Source: Streptomyces netropsis
GTDB taxonomy: Bacteria; Actinomycetota; Actinomycetes; Streptomycetales; Streptomycetaceae
Assembly (NCBI RefSeq): GCF_014203545.1
Contig: NZ_JACHJG010000005.1
Span: 197,726-261,725, forward strand
Direction of reading: 5' to 3'
DNA: 64,000 nucleotides
Part shown: piece by piece, positions 1 through 9,182 of the stretch
Layout: each line of letters begins with the position of its first letter
Position numbering within the stretch: the first letter of the stretch is position 1
Translations under genes and position numbers: made by a program
The notes under the pieces: generated by a model
Seen by the model: the letters and a program-made list of their open reading frames with translations, nothing else
Databases searched by the model: none
Told to the model about the DNA's origin: nothing

Positions 1-304
1 CACCCGGCTGCGCGCCATGGCCCAGCGCCGCTGCGAGGACGCGGGCATCGTGCTGCGCGTCCCCAACCCCAAGCTCTGCACGGACAACGGCGCGATGGTC
101 GCGGCGCTGGGCGCGGAGATGGTGGCGCGGGGACGCTCGGCGTCGTCGTGGGACCTCTCGGCCGACTCGTCGCTCCCGGTGACGGAGACGCACGTGCCGG
201 GCACGCACGACGAGGACCACGACCACGGTCACTCACACGGTCACGGCCACGCGCACGACCACGACCACTTCCACGAGCTGAGCAAGGACAACCTCTACTC
301 GTGA
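1..304 (+). CDS. tsaD: tRNA N6-adenosine threonylcarbamoyltransferase TsaD, C-terminal part
   Basis: Only the last ~100 codons are present; the gene begins before the window and the frame is open from base 2. The tail reads [21 protein letters not shown], the classic C-terminal Kae1/TsaD signature in which the LCTDNGAM segment contributes to the metal/nucleotide site. TsaD transfers the threonylcarbamoyl group to A37 of ANN-decoding tRNAs, working with TsaB and TsaE. After the domain end the protein carries a histidine-aspartate-rich tail ([19 protein letters not shown]) of about 30 residues that is not part of the catalytic fold and looks metal-binding. It lies a few kb upstream of groES-groEL1, the order I recall for mycobacteria. 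Identification is firm; the function of the tail is inference. Confidence 0.93.
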   Translation, partial: TRLRAMAQRRCEDAGIVLRVPNPKLCTDNGAMVAALGAEMVARGRSASSWDLSADSSLPVTETHVPGTHDEDHDHGHSHGHGHAHDHDHFHELSKDNLYS

Positions 305-307
305 CCC

Positions 308-1513
308 TCAGCCGGCCGGGTGCCCCAGCAGCATCGTCGGGGCACCCGCCACCCGGGTGAGCAGAATCGTGCAGGAGTTCGGGCCTTCGAGCTTGAGCTT
401 CTTGCGCAGCTCCTCCGGCTCGACCGCCGATCCGCGCTTCTTCACCGTCACGACGCCCACCTTGCGCTCGCGCAGCAGGGCCTTGAGCTTCTTCAGGTTG
501 AAGGGCAGCACGTCCGTGATCTCGTACGCCGCCGCGTACGGCGTTCCGACCAGCCGGTCCGAGGTGACGTACGCGATCGTCGGGTCGATCAGCCGTCCGT
601 CCACCCGCTGCGCCACGTCCGCGACGAGGTGCGCGCGGATGACCGCGCCGTCGGGCTCGTACAGATAGCGGCCCACCGGGCCCGGCTCGGGGTCGGGCAG
701 GCCCGCGCCCACCAGCGCGTGCGGGCCGGGCAGCAGCGTCGCGCGGCGGGTGCCCGGGGCCGTGCCGAACCACAGCACGGCCTCCTTCACATCACCGCCG
801 TCCGAGATCCACTCGGCCTCCGCGTCGTCGGGGATCGCCTCGTGCGGCACCCCGGGTGCGATCTTGAGCGCCGCGTGCGGGGCGGTACGGGCGGCCCCGA
901 TCGCCCAGGACAGCGGCGGCGAATACGCCTCGGGGTCGAAGATCCGGCCCCGCCCGCCGCGCCGCGCCGGGTCGACGAACACCGCGTCGTAGCCGGCGGT
1001 GTCGACCTCGGCGACATCCGCGCAACGCACCTCGATGAGCTCGGACAGCCCCAGGGCGGCCGCGTTGGCCCGGGCGACGTCGCAGGTCAGCGGGTCGCGG
1101 TCGACGGCCAGCACGAAGACCCCGGCCCGCGCGAGCGCGATGGCGTCGCCGCCGATGCCGCAGCACAGGTCGGCGAGACGACGGACTCCGAGCGCGGCGA
1201 AGCGCCCGGCACGGTACTCGGCCACCGACTTCCGGGTGGACTGCTCGACGCCGTTGGGCGTGAAGAACATGCGGTACGCGTCCTCGGCCCCGAACTTCGC
1301 CACCGCGCGCTGCCGCAACCGCGCCTGGCCGAGCGCGGCCGACACCAGCTCGGCGGGGTACTCGCGGCGCAGCCGGGTCGCGGTGGCGAGCTCCTGGGCG
1401 GGGTCGTAGTCACGCAGGGCGTCGAGGAGCCGCCGCCCTTCGTCGGTGAGGAGCGCGGCGAAGGCGTCGGCGGGCGAGCCGGTGGATGAGTTCGGTGCGG
1501 GCACGTGTCTCAT
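308..1513 (-). CDS. THUMP-like class I SAM-dependent methyltransferase
   Basis: A 401-residue protein starting at ATG 1513 (MRHVPAPNSS). The same frame stays open far upstream, but that extension overlaps other genes and is spurious. The central Rossmann domain shows the SAM-binding sequence LADLCCGIGGDAIALA, then AVDRDPLTCDVARANA, then an acidic VFVDPARR motif where catalytic motif IV is expected. The C-terminal part (VLPFNLKKLKALLRERKVG) matches the THUMP-like domain found on these actinobacterial methyltransferases. The target is unknown but is probably an RNA. It ends 4 bp from tsaD and converges with it, and it diverges from the flavoprotein gene at 1607. Family assignment is good, substrate unknown. 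Confidence 0.8.
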   Translation of the reverse strand: MRHVPAPNSSTGSPADAFAALLTDEGRRLLDALRDYDPAQELATATRLRREYPAELVSAALGQARLRQRAVAKFGAEDAYRMFFTPNGVEQSTRKSVAEYRAGRFAALGVRRLADLCCGIGGDAIALARAGVFVLAVDRDPLTCDVARANAAALGLSELIEVRCADVAEVDTAGYDAVFVDPARRGGRGRIFDPEAYSPPLSWAIGAARTAPHAALKIAPGVPHEAIPDDAEAEWISDGGDVKEAVLWFGTAPGTRRATLLPGPHALVGAGLPDPEPGPVGRYLYEPDGAVIRAHLVADVAQRVDGRLIDPTIAYVTSDRLVGTPYAAAYEITDVLPFNLKKLKALLRERKVGVVTVKKRGSAVEPEELRKKLKLEGPNSCTILLTRVAGAPTMLLGHPAG

Positions 1514-1606
1514 TCTCGCCGACGCCCGGCGCCCCGGCCGTCGGTGCCCGCCCCGCGGGGAACGCACCACTTGCGGGCCCCGGCCGCACCCCGTGGACTG
1601 GCCCGT

Positions 1607-2155
1607 ATGACCGCGAACGGCTCCGCGCGCCGCGTCCTGTACCTGATCGCCTGCGCCGCCCCGCCCACCCGCCGCATCGCCGACGGCATCCGCGCCGCCC
1701 AGACGGCCGGCTGGGACGTCTGCCTGATCCTCACGCCCTACGCGCACCGCTGGCTGGCCGACGAGGCGGACGGCCTGCGGGAGCTGACCGGGCATCGGGT
1801 CCGGCACGAGTACAAGCTCCCCGACGAGCCCGACGTGCTGCCCGCCGCCGACGCCGTCCTCGTCGCGCCCGCCACCTTCAACACGCTGAACAAATGGGCG
1901 GCCGGCATCGCCGACACCCTCGCGCTCGGGCCCGTCACCGAGGCGATCGGGCTGCGCCTGCCCATGGTCGCGCTGCCGCACCTCGGCGCCGCCCAGGCCG
2001 CGCATCCCGCGCTCGGGCGCAGCGTCGCGTTCCTGCGCGAGGCGGGCGTGACCGTCCTCCTCGGCGGCGACGGCTACCACCCGGAGCGGGGCGACGAAGT
2101 CGACGCGTTCCCCTGGGCGACCGCCGTCGCGGCACTGCCGCCACCGGGGCGCTAG
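1607..2155 (+). CDS. flavoprotein of the PPC-decarboxylase fold
   Basis: Encodes 182 residues from ATG 1607 (MTANGSARRV); an upstream in-frame start at 1505 would overlap the divergent methyltransferase start and is less likely. The N-terminus (RRVLYLIACAAPPTRRIADG) is a Rossmann-like flavoprotein start. The segment APATFNTLNKWAAGIADTLA is the hallmark of the homo-oligomeric flavin-containing Cys decarboxylase family (PF02441: PPC decarboxylase, EpiD, UbiX relatives). It lacks the CTP-binding synthetase half of CoaBC, so it is probably not the housekeeping CoA enzyme. Such solo flavoproteins are common in Streptomyces and few have a defined substrate. Confidence 0.75.
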   Translation: MTANGSARRVLYLIACAAPPTRRIADGIRAAQTAGWDVCLILTPYAHRWLADEADGLRELTGHRVRHEYKLPDEPDVLPAADAVLVAPATFNTLNKWAAGIADTLALGPVTEAIGLRLPMVALPHLGAAQAAHPALGRSVAFLREAGVTVLLGGDGYHPERGDEVDAFPWATAVAALPPPGR

Positions 2156-2373
2156 CGCTTGTCCGGTGGATGTTCGGGGGCCCCGACGCCCGGCGCCGGG
2201 GGCGCCTCCCGGCGGTAGCCGGGCAGTTCGCCGCGTGCCGCGCGCATGCGCCCGGTACGAGGGCGATCCTCCGCCGTGCGATCCACGTACCGGAGCCGCT
2301 CGCTGATCCACGAAGATCCGTCGGACAGGTCCTGGCCCCAAGTGCCCTCCTGAGGCAGGGGCGTCGAACACAT
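2152..2373 (-). CDS. small conserved hypothetical protein
   Basis: A 73-residue ORF (MCSTPLPQEGTWGQDLSDG...) read from ATG 2373. The third-codon-position GC is high, as in real genes here, and the middle segment (SWISERLRYVDRTAEDRPRT) has a balanced, hydrophilic, folded-looking composition unlike a shadow frame. I do not recognise a domain. Its stop overlaps the end of the flavoprotein gene by 4 bp, and its start is only 11 bp from the first possible start of the divergent deacetylase, so both transcripts may be leaderless or nearly so. It could be a chance open frame; a homologue search would settle that. Confidence 0.5.
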   Translation of the reverse strand: MCSTPLPQEGTWGQDLSDGSSWISERLRYVDRTAEDRPRTGRMRAARGELPGYRREAPPAPGVGAPEHPPDKR

Positions 2374-2384
2374 GAACAACAATC

Positions 2385-3266
2385 GTGCCGGTGAGCACGA
2401 CTGTTTCCGGCCTCCGGGCCGCCCTCGCCACCGCCCTTCCCGTCTGCGCCGCGACGCTTCTGCTGACCGGCCTGCTCTCGGGTTGCTCGTCCGGATCCGG
2501 CGCCGGGAAGGGGGAGCGGGCCGCCGCGTCCGAGAAGGCCGCCGCCCGGCCGCCCGCCCCCGCCCCCGAGGCCGCTTCCGACGCGTACCGCCGCTGGGGC
2601 CTCGACAAGCCCCTCGCCGCGCCCCCGGCCCCGCCCGCCCGCAAGCTGACGGAGAGCGTGCAGGCGGGCGGCGCGCCCTTGCTCGTCCGACGGGTGCCGA
2701 CCCGGGACAAGGTCGTCTTCGTGACCATCGACGACGGGGCCGAGAAGGACCCGGAGTTCGTGAAGATGGCCGAGGACCTCAAGCTGCCGCTCACGATGTT
2801 CCTCACCGACGACATCGCCCGCGCCGGCCGCGGCTACCCCTACTTCGACCGGCTCCACGCCCTCGGCAACGGCGTCCACAACCACACCCTCGGCCACCCC
2901 AACCTGCGCACCCTTGACCCCGACGCCCAGCGCCGCCAGATATGCGGCCAGCAGGACGCCCTGGCCAAGCGGTACGGCGCCCGCCCGACGCTCTTCCGCC
3001 CGCCCTACGGCAACTACAACGACGCCACCCTCGCCGCCGCGGGCGGCTGCGGGGTGAAGGCGGTCGTCCTGTGGGAGGCCACGATGCAGATCAACGACAT
3101 GCGCTACGCGCAGGGCGGCAAGCTGCGGCCCGGCGACATCGTCCTCGCGCACTTCCGCGGGCCGAAGGAACTGAAGGGCACGTCGATGACCCGGATGACG
3201 GCGAACATGCTGCGCAGCATCCAGAAGCAGGGCTACACCGTGGCCCGCCTGGAGGACTACGTCTGA
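2385..3266 (+). CDS. polysaccharide deacetylase (NodB domain) lipoprotein
   Basis: Encodes 293 residues from GTG 2385; a second GTG at 2391 is an equally good start. The N-terminus is a lipoprotein signal peptide ending LLTGLLSGCSS, so the mature protein is probably lipid-anchored outside the membrane through that cysteine. An Ala/Pro-rich spacer precedes the NodB-homology domain, which shows VFVTIDDGAEKDPEF (catalytic-base and metal Asp pair), NHTLGHPNL (metal histidines) and RPPYGNYN. These are the CE4 carbohydrate-esterase motifs, so a metal-dependent de-N-acetylase acting on peptidoglycan or another cell-wall glycan is likely. No clear ribosome binding site precedes either start. Confidence 0.85.
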   Translation: MPVSTTVSGLRAALATALPVCAATLLLTGLLSGCSSGSGAGKGERAAASEKAAARPPAPAPEAASDAYRRWGLDKPLAAPPAPPARKLTESVQAGGAPLLVRRVPTRDKVVFVTIDDGAEKDPEFVKMAEDLKLPLTMFLTDDIARAGRGYPYFDRLHALGNGVHNHTLGHPNLRTLDPDAQRRQICGQQDALAKRYGARPTLFRPPYGNYNDATLAAAGGCGVKAVVLWEATMQINDMRYAQGGKLRPGDIVLAHFRGPKELKGTSMTRMTANMLRSIQKQGYTVARLEDYV

Positions 3267-3338
3267 GGAGCCCGAGAAGGATTACCCCCGGCGACGTGCG
3301 GGAAGATCCACCCCTGCGGCCGCCCGGTGCGCCTGTGC

Positions 3339-3371
3339 GAGTCCTGTACAAGTCCTGTACGAGTCCTGTCC
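3339..3371 (+). repeat. three tandem 11-bp direct repeats upstream of groES
   Basis: Three consecutive 11-mers, GAGTCCTGTAC, AAGTCCTGTAC and GAGTCCTGTCC, abut exactly. Spacing of one helical turn is the arrangement used by OmpR/SARP-type winged-helix regulators such as PhoP and AfsR. The array ends 47 bp before the first CIRCE element. A regulatory role is inference. Confidence 0.5.
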
Positions 3372-3418
3372 GAGGGGGTCACCCCGGGGGTGGAAAGGGA
3401 CGCGCACCGCACGCCGAA

Positions 3419-3445
3419 TTGGCACTCCGCTTGACCGAGTGCTAA
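3419..3445 (+). promoter_or_regulatory. CIRCE operator 1 with embedded -35 box
   Basis: TTGGCACTC-N9-GAGTGCTAA matches the HrcA operator CIRCE (TTAGCACTC-N9-GAGTGCTAA) with a single mismatch. The 9-bp spacer contains TTGACC (3431-3436). A -10 hexamer TAGTCT follows at 3454-3459 after exactly 17 bp, so repressor and RNA polymerase would compete for the same DNA. Transcription should begin near 3466. Confidence 0.9.
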
Positions 3446-3467
3446 CCGCGTCATAGTCTCGGCTCCG

Positions 3468-3494
3468 TTGGCACTCTCCACCGGGGAGTGCCAG
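3468..3494 (+). promoter_or_regulatory. CIRCE operator 2
   Basis: TTGGCACTC-N9-GAGTGCCAG is a second CIRCE copy with two mismatches, lying just downstream of the predicted transcription start of groES. Tandem CIRCE elements upstream of groES-groEL1 fit HrcA-mediated heat-shock control. Confidence 0.85.
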
Positions 3495-3595
3495 ACACGG
3501 CGACGGGCAGCTCCGGCACCCGCGACGACGGATCCGACCTGGTCGCCACCTCAGACAGTTAACCCCGTGAGATCTCCGAAGGGGGAGGTCGGATC

Positions 3596-3904
3596 GTGAC
3601 GACCGCCAGCTCCAAGGTTGCCATCAAGCCGCTCGAGGACCGCATTGTGGTCCAGCCGCTCGACGCCGAGCAGACCACGGCCTCTGGCCTGGTCATCCCG
3701 GACACCGCGAAGGAGAAGCCCCAGGAGGGCGTCGTCCTGGCCGTGGGCCCGGGCCGCTTCGAGGACGGCAACCGTCTTCCGCTCGACGTTACCGTCGGCG
3801 ACGTCGTGCTCTACAGCAAGTACGGCGGCACCGAGGTGAAGTACAACGGCGAGGAGTACCTCGTCCTCTCGGCTCGCGACGTTCTCGCGATCGTCGAGAA
3901 GTAG
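3596..3904 (+). CDS. groES: co-chaperonin GroES
   Basis: Encodes 102 residues from GTG 3596, preceded by a strong GGGGGAGG site. The sequence ([20 protein letters not shown], then the mobile loop [19 protein letters not shown] and a C-terminal [15 protein letters not shown]) is a canonical Hsp10. It forms the heptameric lid of the GroEL chamber in the cytoplasm. It is the first gene of the groES-groEL1 operon and is controlled by two CIRCE elements. Its 5' leader from the predicted start site is about 130 nt. Confidence 0.98.
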   Translation: MTTASSKVAIKPLEDRIVVQPLDAEQTTASGLVIPDTAKEKPQEGVVLAVGPGRFEDGNRLPLDVTVGDVVLYSKYGGTEVKYNGEEYLVLSARDVLAIVEK

Positions 3905-4006
3905 CCGGGGTCCGGGGGCAGGTCCCCCGGAAAGTACGGAACCCCAGTTTGCATTGATCTACGCCCCGGCCACCCGAGTCTGAACAACCGGGCGACCGGG
4001 GCGTAG

Positions 4007-5656
<1,650 letters not shown>

Positions 5657-5772
5657 TCGCCCAGCGACGGACTTTCGGTTGCGGCTGGGCTCGGCCACAT
5701 CGAGCCTGTCCGGCGATTGAGGACACCGCCGCGCAGCGGTGGTGCGGGCGATACGGCCCGCGTCCCATGTGA

Positions 5773-5817
5773 ACGGCCGAGGCCGGCACCCCTTCGGGGG
5801 GTGCCGGCCTCGGCCGT
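5773..5817. terminator. bidirectional terminator between groEL1 and the SDR gene
   Basis: A 20-bp near-perfect stem (5773-5792 with 5798-5817) around a TTCGG loop, followed by TTT on the plus strand. It sits between converging genes, so it can end transcripts in both directions. Confidence 0.85.
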
Positions 5818-5841
5818 TTCCGTGGGCATCCGGCGGAAGGC

Positions 5842-6603
5842 CTACCGGCGGCCCGTCCCCGACGACGCCCGCCCCAGCGCCCCGCGCGGCGCCAGCTTCG
5901 CCAGACCGCTGAACGCCTTGTACCGGGGATCGGGCACGGAGACGGTCTTGCCGCGCGCCAGGTCCTTCAGCGCCGACGTCACGAGCTTGTCCGCGTCCAG
6001 CCACAGCCAGCTCGGGATGTTCTCCGCGGGCATGCCCGCCCGCTCGTGGAACTCCGTCCGGACGAAGCCGGGGCACAGCGCCATCAGCCGCAGCCCGCTG
6101 CCCTCCAGGTCCTTCGCCGCGCCCTGGGTGAACTGCACGACCCACGCCTTGCTCGCCCCGTACGTGCCGCGCGGCACGAACGCGGCCACCGACGCGACGT
6201 TGACCACGCCGCCGCGCCTGCGCTCCCGCATGCCGGGGACGGCCGCCGACGTCAGCCGCAGCACCGCCTCGCAGTGCACCTTGAGCATCCTCAGCTCGTC
6301 GGCCATCGTGACCTCGAGGAAGACGCCCTTGTTCCCGAACCCGGCGTTGTTGACCAGCAGATCCACCGGCTGCGTACGGTCCGAGAGCCGGGCCTCGACC
6401 GCCCCGATGCCCTCGTCCTCCGCCAGGTCCGCGCGGAGCACCTCCGCTTCCACGCCGTGCCGGTCGTGGAGTTCGGTCGCCTGTTCGTTGAGCCGCTTCT
6501 CGTCGCGCGCCACGAGCACCAGATTGTGCCCGTCGGCCGCCAGCCGCCGAGCGAAGGCCGCGCCGATGCCGGCCGTCGCTCCCGTGATCAGTGCAGTCGT
6601 CAT
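5842..6603 (-). CDS. short-chain dehydrogenase/reductase
   Basis: A classical SDR of 253 residues. The cofactor motif is ITGATAGIGAAFARRLA (TGxxxGIG), the structural motif is LVNNAGFG, and the catalytic Ser-Tyr-Lys is visible as NVASVAAFVPRGTYGASKAW. The pattern VARDEKRL after the second strand, with a basic residue, suggests NADP(H). Its ATG overlaps the stop of the MOSC gene by 4 bp (ATGA), so the two are translationally coupled. Substrate is unknown. Confidence 0.88.
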   Translation of the reverse strand: MTTALITGATAGIGAAFARRLAADGHNLVLVARDEKRLNEQATELHDRHGVEAEVLRADLAEDEGIGAVEARLSDRTQPVDLLVNNAGFGNKGVFLEVTMADELRMLKVHCEAVLRLTSAAVPGMRERRRGGVVNVASVAAFVPRGTYGASKAWVVQFTQGAAKDLEGSGLRLMALCPGFVRTEFHERAGMPAENIPSWLWLDADKLVTSALKDLARGKTVSVPDPRYKAFSGLAKLAPRGALGRASSGTGRR

Positions 6604-7352
6604 ACGGGAACGTTAGTGCTCGCCGCCGTCCCGCGGGGGCCCTGCGGCGCCCCGACTGACCCTTCCGGCTGATTCCGCTGCCGCGCCAGATGCTTGTGGA
6701 CGGCCTCCACGGACTCCGGGTGCAGGGCGTCACCGGCCGCCAACACCCGGGGCAACAGGGCCCGTTCGGTGGTGAGCGCGCGGAAGAGGAAGGAGATGCT
6801 CACCTCGTGGTCGGGTCGGTGCACGATCGTCACCGGATCACCCGCACGGACCTCGCCGGACTCCACCACCCGCAGATACGCGCCGGGCGCGGCCTCCTGG
6901 GTGAACCGCTTCATCCAGCCCGCCTCTCCCAGCCAGTCCGCGAAGGTCCGGCAGGGGATGCGCGGCGCGGAGACCTCCAGCACCAGATCCGCGCCGATCC
7001 GCCAACGCTCGCCGATGAGCGCGCCATTGACGTCGATTCCGCAGGTGGTGAGGTTCTCGCCGAAGGAGCCGTGGGGCAGCGCGCGGCCCAACTCCCGCTC
7101 CCAGCCGTCCAGGTCCTCGCGGGCGAACGCGTACACCGCCTGGTGGTCCCCGCCGTGATGGCGCCGATTGACCACCTCGTCCCCGGCGAGGCCGCTCCCC
7201 GCGATGCCCTTCGGCCCGGGCGGGGCCACGGCGACCGGGCCGCGGGCGGGGCGCTTGTCGATGCCGGTGTCCAGGCCGGCCGCGAAACCGGGGGCGTCGC
7301 CGGGGGCCGCCGCGGTCCGCGCACGGCCCACGTTCACAGAGATCACGTACAT
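6600..7352 (-). CDS. MOSC domain protein
   Basis: Encodes 250 residues from ATG 7352 (MYVISVNVG). The motifs IAGSGLAGDEVVNRRHHGGDHQAVYA, GSFGENLTTCGIDVN and RIPCRTFADWLG are those of the YiiM-like MOSC family. In this fold the conserved cysteine (PCRTF) is thought to carry sulfur or bind a molybdenum-cofactor group. The C-terminal ~50 residues form the 3-alpha-like segment often found in YiiM. It leads an operon with the SDR and diverges from the LysR gene at 7436, which may control it. Confidence 0.85.
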   Translation of the reverse strand: MYVISVNVGRARTAAAPGDAPGFAAGLDTGIDKRPARGPVAVAPPGPKGIAGSGLAGDEVVNRRHHGGDHQAVYAFAREDLDGWERELGRALPHGSFGENLTTCGIDVNGALIGERWRIGADLVLEVSAPRIPCRTFADWLGEAGWMKRFTQEAAPGAYLRVVESGEVRAGDPVTIVHRPDHEVSISFLFRALTTERALLPRVLAAGDALHPESVEAVHKHLARQRNQPEGSVGAPQGPRGTAASTNVPV

Positions 7353-7424
7353 GGGAGCCAAGGTTAGGCGCGCGCTCCTCAAAGGGGCGAACGTATATTT
7401 TCGGCCGTCCCCCAAGAAGGCCTT

Positions 7425-7437
7425 ATGCTCGAAGCAT
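7425..7437. promoter_or_regulatory. palindrome overlapping the LysR start codon
   Basis: ATGCT-CGA-AGCAT overlaps the ATG of the LysR gene and lies in an AT-richer stretch between divergent genes. It could be the LysR autoregulatory site. Short palindromes occur by chance, so support is modest. Confidence 0.35.
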
Positions 7438-8347
7438 GATCGAGGCTCGTCATCTGAGGGTGCTGCGCGCGGTGGCCGCCACCGGTTCGTTCTCGGCCGC
7501 GGCGCGCGAGCTGGGCTGCACCCAGCCCGCCGTCAGCCAGCAGATGAAGGCCCTGGAGCAGTCCACGGGCACCCCGCTGCTGATCCGCACGGGCCGCGAG
7601 ATGCGCCTGACCCAGGCGGGCGAGGCCCTCGTCCGGCACGCCTCCGGGATCCTGGCCGGGCTGACCGCGGCCGAGGAGGAGATCGCGGCGATCGCCGGGC
7701 TGCGCGCCGGGCGGGTGCGGCTGGTCTCCTTCCCCAGCGGCAGCTCGACGCTGGTGCCGGGCGCGCTCGCGGCGATGCGGGCCGCCCACCCGGGCACCCG
7801 GGTCTCCCTCGTCGAGGCCGAGCCGCCGCGCTCGGTGGAGATGCTGCGCGACGGCGACTGCGAGATCGCGCTGGCCTTCCGCTACCCCGAGGTGCGCGGC
7901 GCCGACCCCGCGGCGAGCGCGGAGTGGGACGACCTGGTCGTGCGGCCGCTGCTGACCGACCGGCTCATCGGTGTGGTCCCGGAGGGGCACCGGCTCGCCG
8001 GGGCCGACCGGGTCGGGATCGAGGAGCTGGCCGAGGAGCCGTGGATCGCGGGCTGCCCGCGGTGCCGGCGGCACCTGGTCGAGGTGTGCGAGAGCGCGGG
8101 CTTCACGCCGCGGATCGACTTCGCGACCGATGACTATCCGGCGGTGTTCGGGCTGGTCGGGGCCGGGCTCGGGGTCGCGGTGATGCCGGAGCTGGCCCTG
8201 GAGTCGGTACGCCCCAAGGGCGCCCGGATCGTACCGGTGGAGCCCGTCGTGCAGCGCGAGATCGTCGCCCTCACCCTGCCGGACCTGGCCCGGGTTCCGG
8301 CCGTCGGGGCGATGCTCGAACAGCTGGCGGCCGCCGCCCGTCGCTGA
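7436..8347 (+). CDS. LysR-family transcriptional regulator
   Basis: Encodes 303 residues, the usual LysR length. The N-terminal winged helix-turn-helix is explicit (HLRVLRAVAATGSFSAAARELGC, then TQPAVSQQMKALEQ). It is followed by a periplasmic-binding-protein-like effector domain from about residue 90. The gene is divergent from the MOSC-SDR pair with an 83-bp spacer, the classical arrangement for a LysR activator and its target. The effector is unknown. No good ribosome binding site precedes the ATG. Confidence 0.93.
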   Translation: MIEARHLRVLRAVAATGSFSAAARELGCTQPAVSQQMKALEQSTGTPLLIRTGREMRLTQAGEALVRHASGILAGLTAAEEEIAAIAGLRAGRVRLVSFPSGSSTLVPGALAAMRAAHPGTRVSLVEAEPPRSVEMLRDGDCEIALAFRYPEVRGADPAASAEWDDLVVRPLLTDRLIGVVPEGHRLAGADRVGIEELAEEPWIAGCPRCRRHLVEVCESAGFTPRIDFATDDYPAVFGLVGAGLGVAVMPELALESVRPKGARIVPVEPVVQREIVALTLPDLARVPAVGAMLEQLAAAARR

Positions 8348-8423
8348 GCGGACCTGGTGAGACGTTTCTTCAGCGGTGACGCCGAGCGGTGGAACGTTTC
8401 TTCACGCGGCCGTCCCTGCGGTC

Positions 8424-8738
8424 TCACGCACTGAGGGCGCCGGTCACGGCGATGCTCCGGTGTCGCGCGCGCCCCATCAGCTCCTCGCGCTCGTCCTCGG
8501 TGAGGCCGCCCCACACGCCGTAGGGCTCACGCACGGCCAGCGCGTGCGCCGCGCACTCCGCGCGCACGGGGCAGCGCATGCACACCTCTTTCGCCGAGGC
8601 CTCACGGGCGCTGCGGGCGGCACCGCGTTCGCCCTCGGGATGGAAGAAGAGCGAACTGTCGACCCCTCGGCACGCCGCCAGGAGCTGCCAGTCCCACAGG
8701 TCGGCGTTGGGACCGGGAAGACGGGAGAAATCTGCCAT
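8424..8738 (-). CDS. whiD: WhiB-like iron-sulfur regulator WhiD
   Basis: A 104-residue Wbl protein with the four cluster ligands at Cys23, Cys53, Cys56 and Cys62, followed by the Wbl turn GVWGG and a basic C-terminus for DNA contact. The N-terminal LPGPNADLWDWQL and the FFHPEGERG segment match Streptomyces WhiD and its mycobacterial orthologue WhiB3. WhiD binds an O2- and NO-sensitive [4Fe-4S] cluster, partners the principal sigma factor and is needed for spore maturation. Position next to bldM and the SigD-like gene agrees. It is slightly shorter than the 112 aa I recall for S. coelicolor. A good AGGGG site precedes ATG 8738. Confidence 0.92.
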   Translation of the reverse strand: MADFSRLPGPNADLWDWQLLAACRGVDSSLFFHPEGERGAARSAREASAKEVCMRCPVRAECAAHALAVREPYGVWGGLTEDEREELMGRARHRSIAVTGALSA

Positions 8739-9182
8739 TGCTTATCCCCTCGAAGCGATCTGTGACGCGATGTGAGCGATGTGTGAGTGGTTCCTGAGTG
8801 GTGTGCGGGTTGATCCTCTGAGTAGTTCCCAGTCATCTGCTGTGTAAGCAGATGTAAATATGACTCATTGCGAATCTAGCCATAGACACCAGCAAATGGG
8901 AAGAAAAACGGCGCCGGATGGGCAAATGGGGCATAGCTTGGGTGGTGAGCAGGGCGCCCCCAATGCGCCCTGCTCCGTGTCCGCGCCCTCACGTAGAGTG
9001 CCGAACGTGGCCGACCGAGCCCGTAACTCTTTCGGGTGACCGTCGTTGAGAGTGCGGAGGCGGTTGACGGATGAAGCAGTCGGGCAGGTGTCCGACCCAG
9101 CGGGAAATCGTTGATCGCACAGGTGACGATCAGTACCAGCCTGGAGGCTCAAGGTGACGCGCATCAGCTGCGGAGGGCGGCC
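8739..9182. other. whiD-bldM divergent regulatory region
   Basis: No gene is supported in these 444 bp. The region holds the whiD 5' side, an 8-mer direct repeat TGAGTGGT at 8784 and 8795 spaced one helical turn (11 bp) apart, an AT-rich stretch near 8850-8890, and the bldM promoter at 9022-9049. Confidence 0.7.
9022..9049 (+). promoter_or_regulatory. sigma-BldN-type promoter of bldM
   Basis: CGTAAC (9022-9027), 16 bp, CGTTGA (9044-9049) is an exact match to the consensus I recall for the ECF sigma factor BldN, which also drives chaplin and rodlin genes. The predicted start near 9056 gives a ~127-nt leader before the bldM ATG. bldM is a known sigma-BldN target in Streptomyces. Confidence 0.8.
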
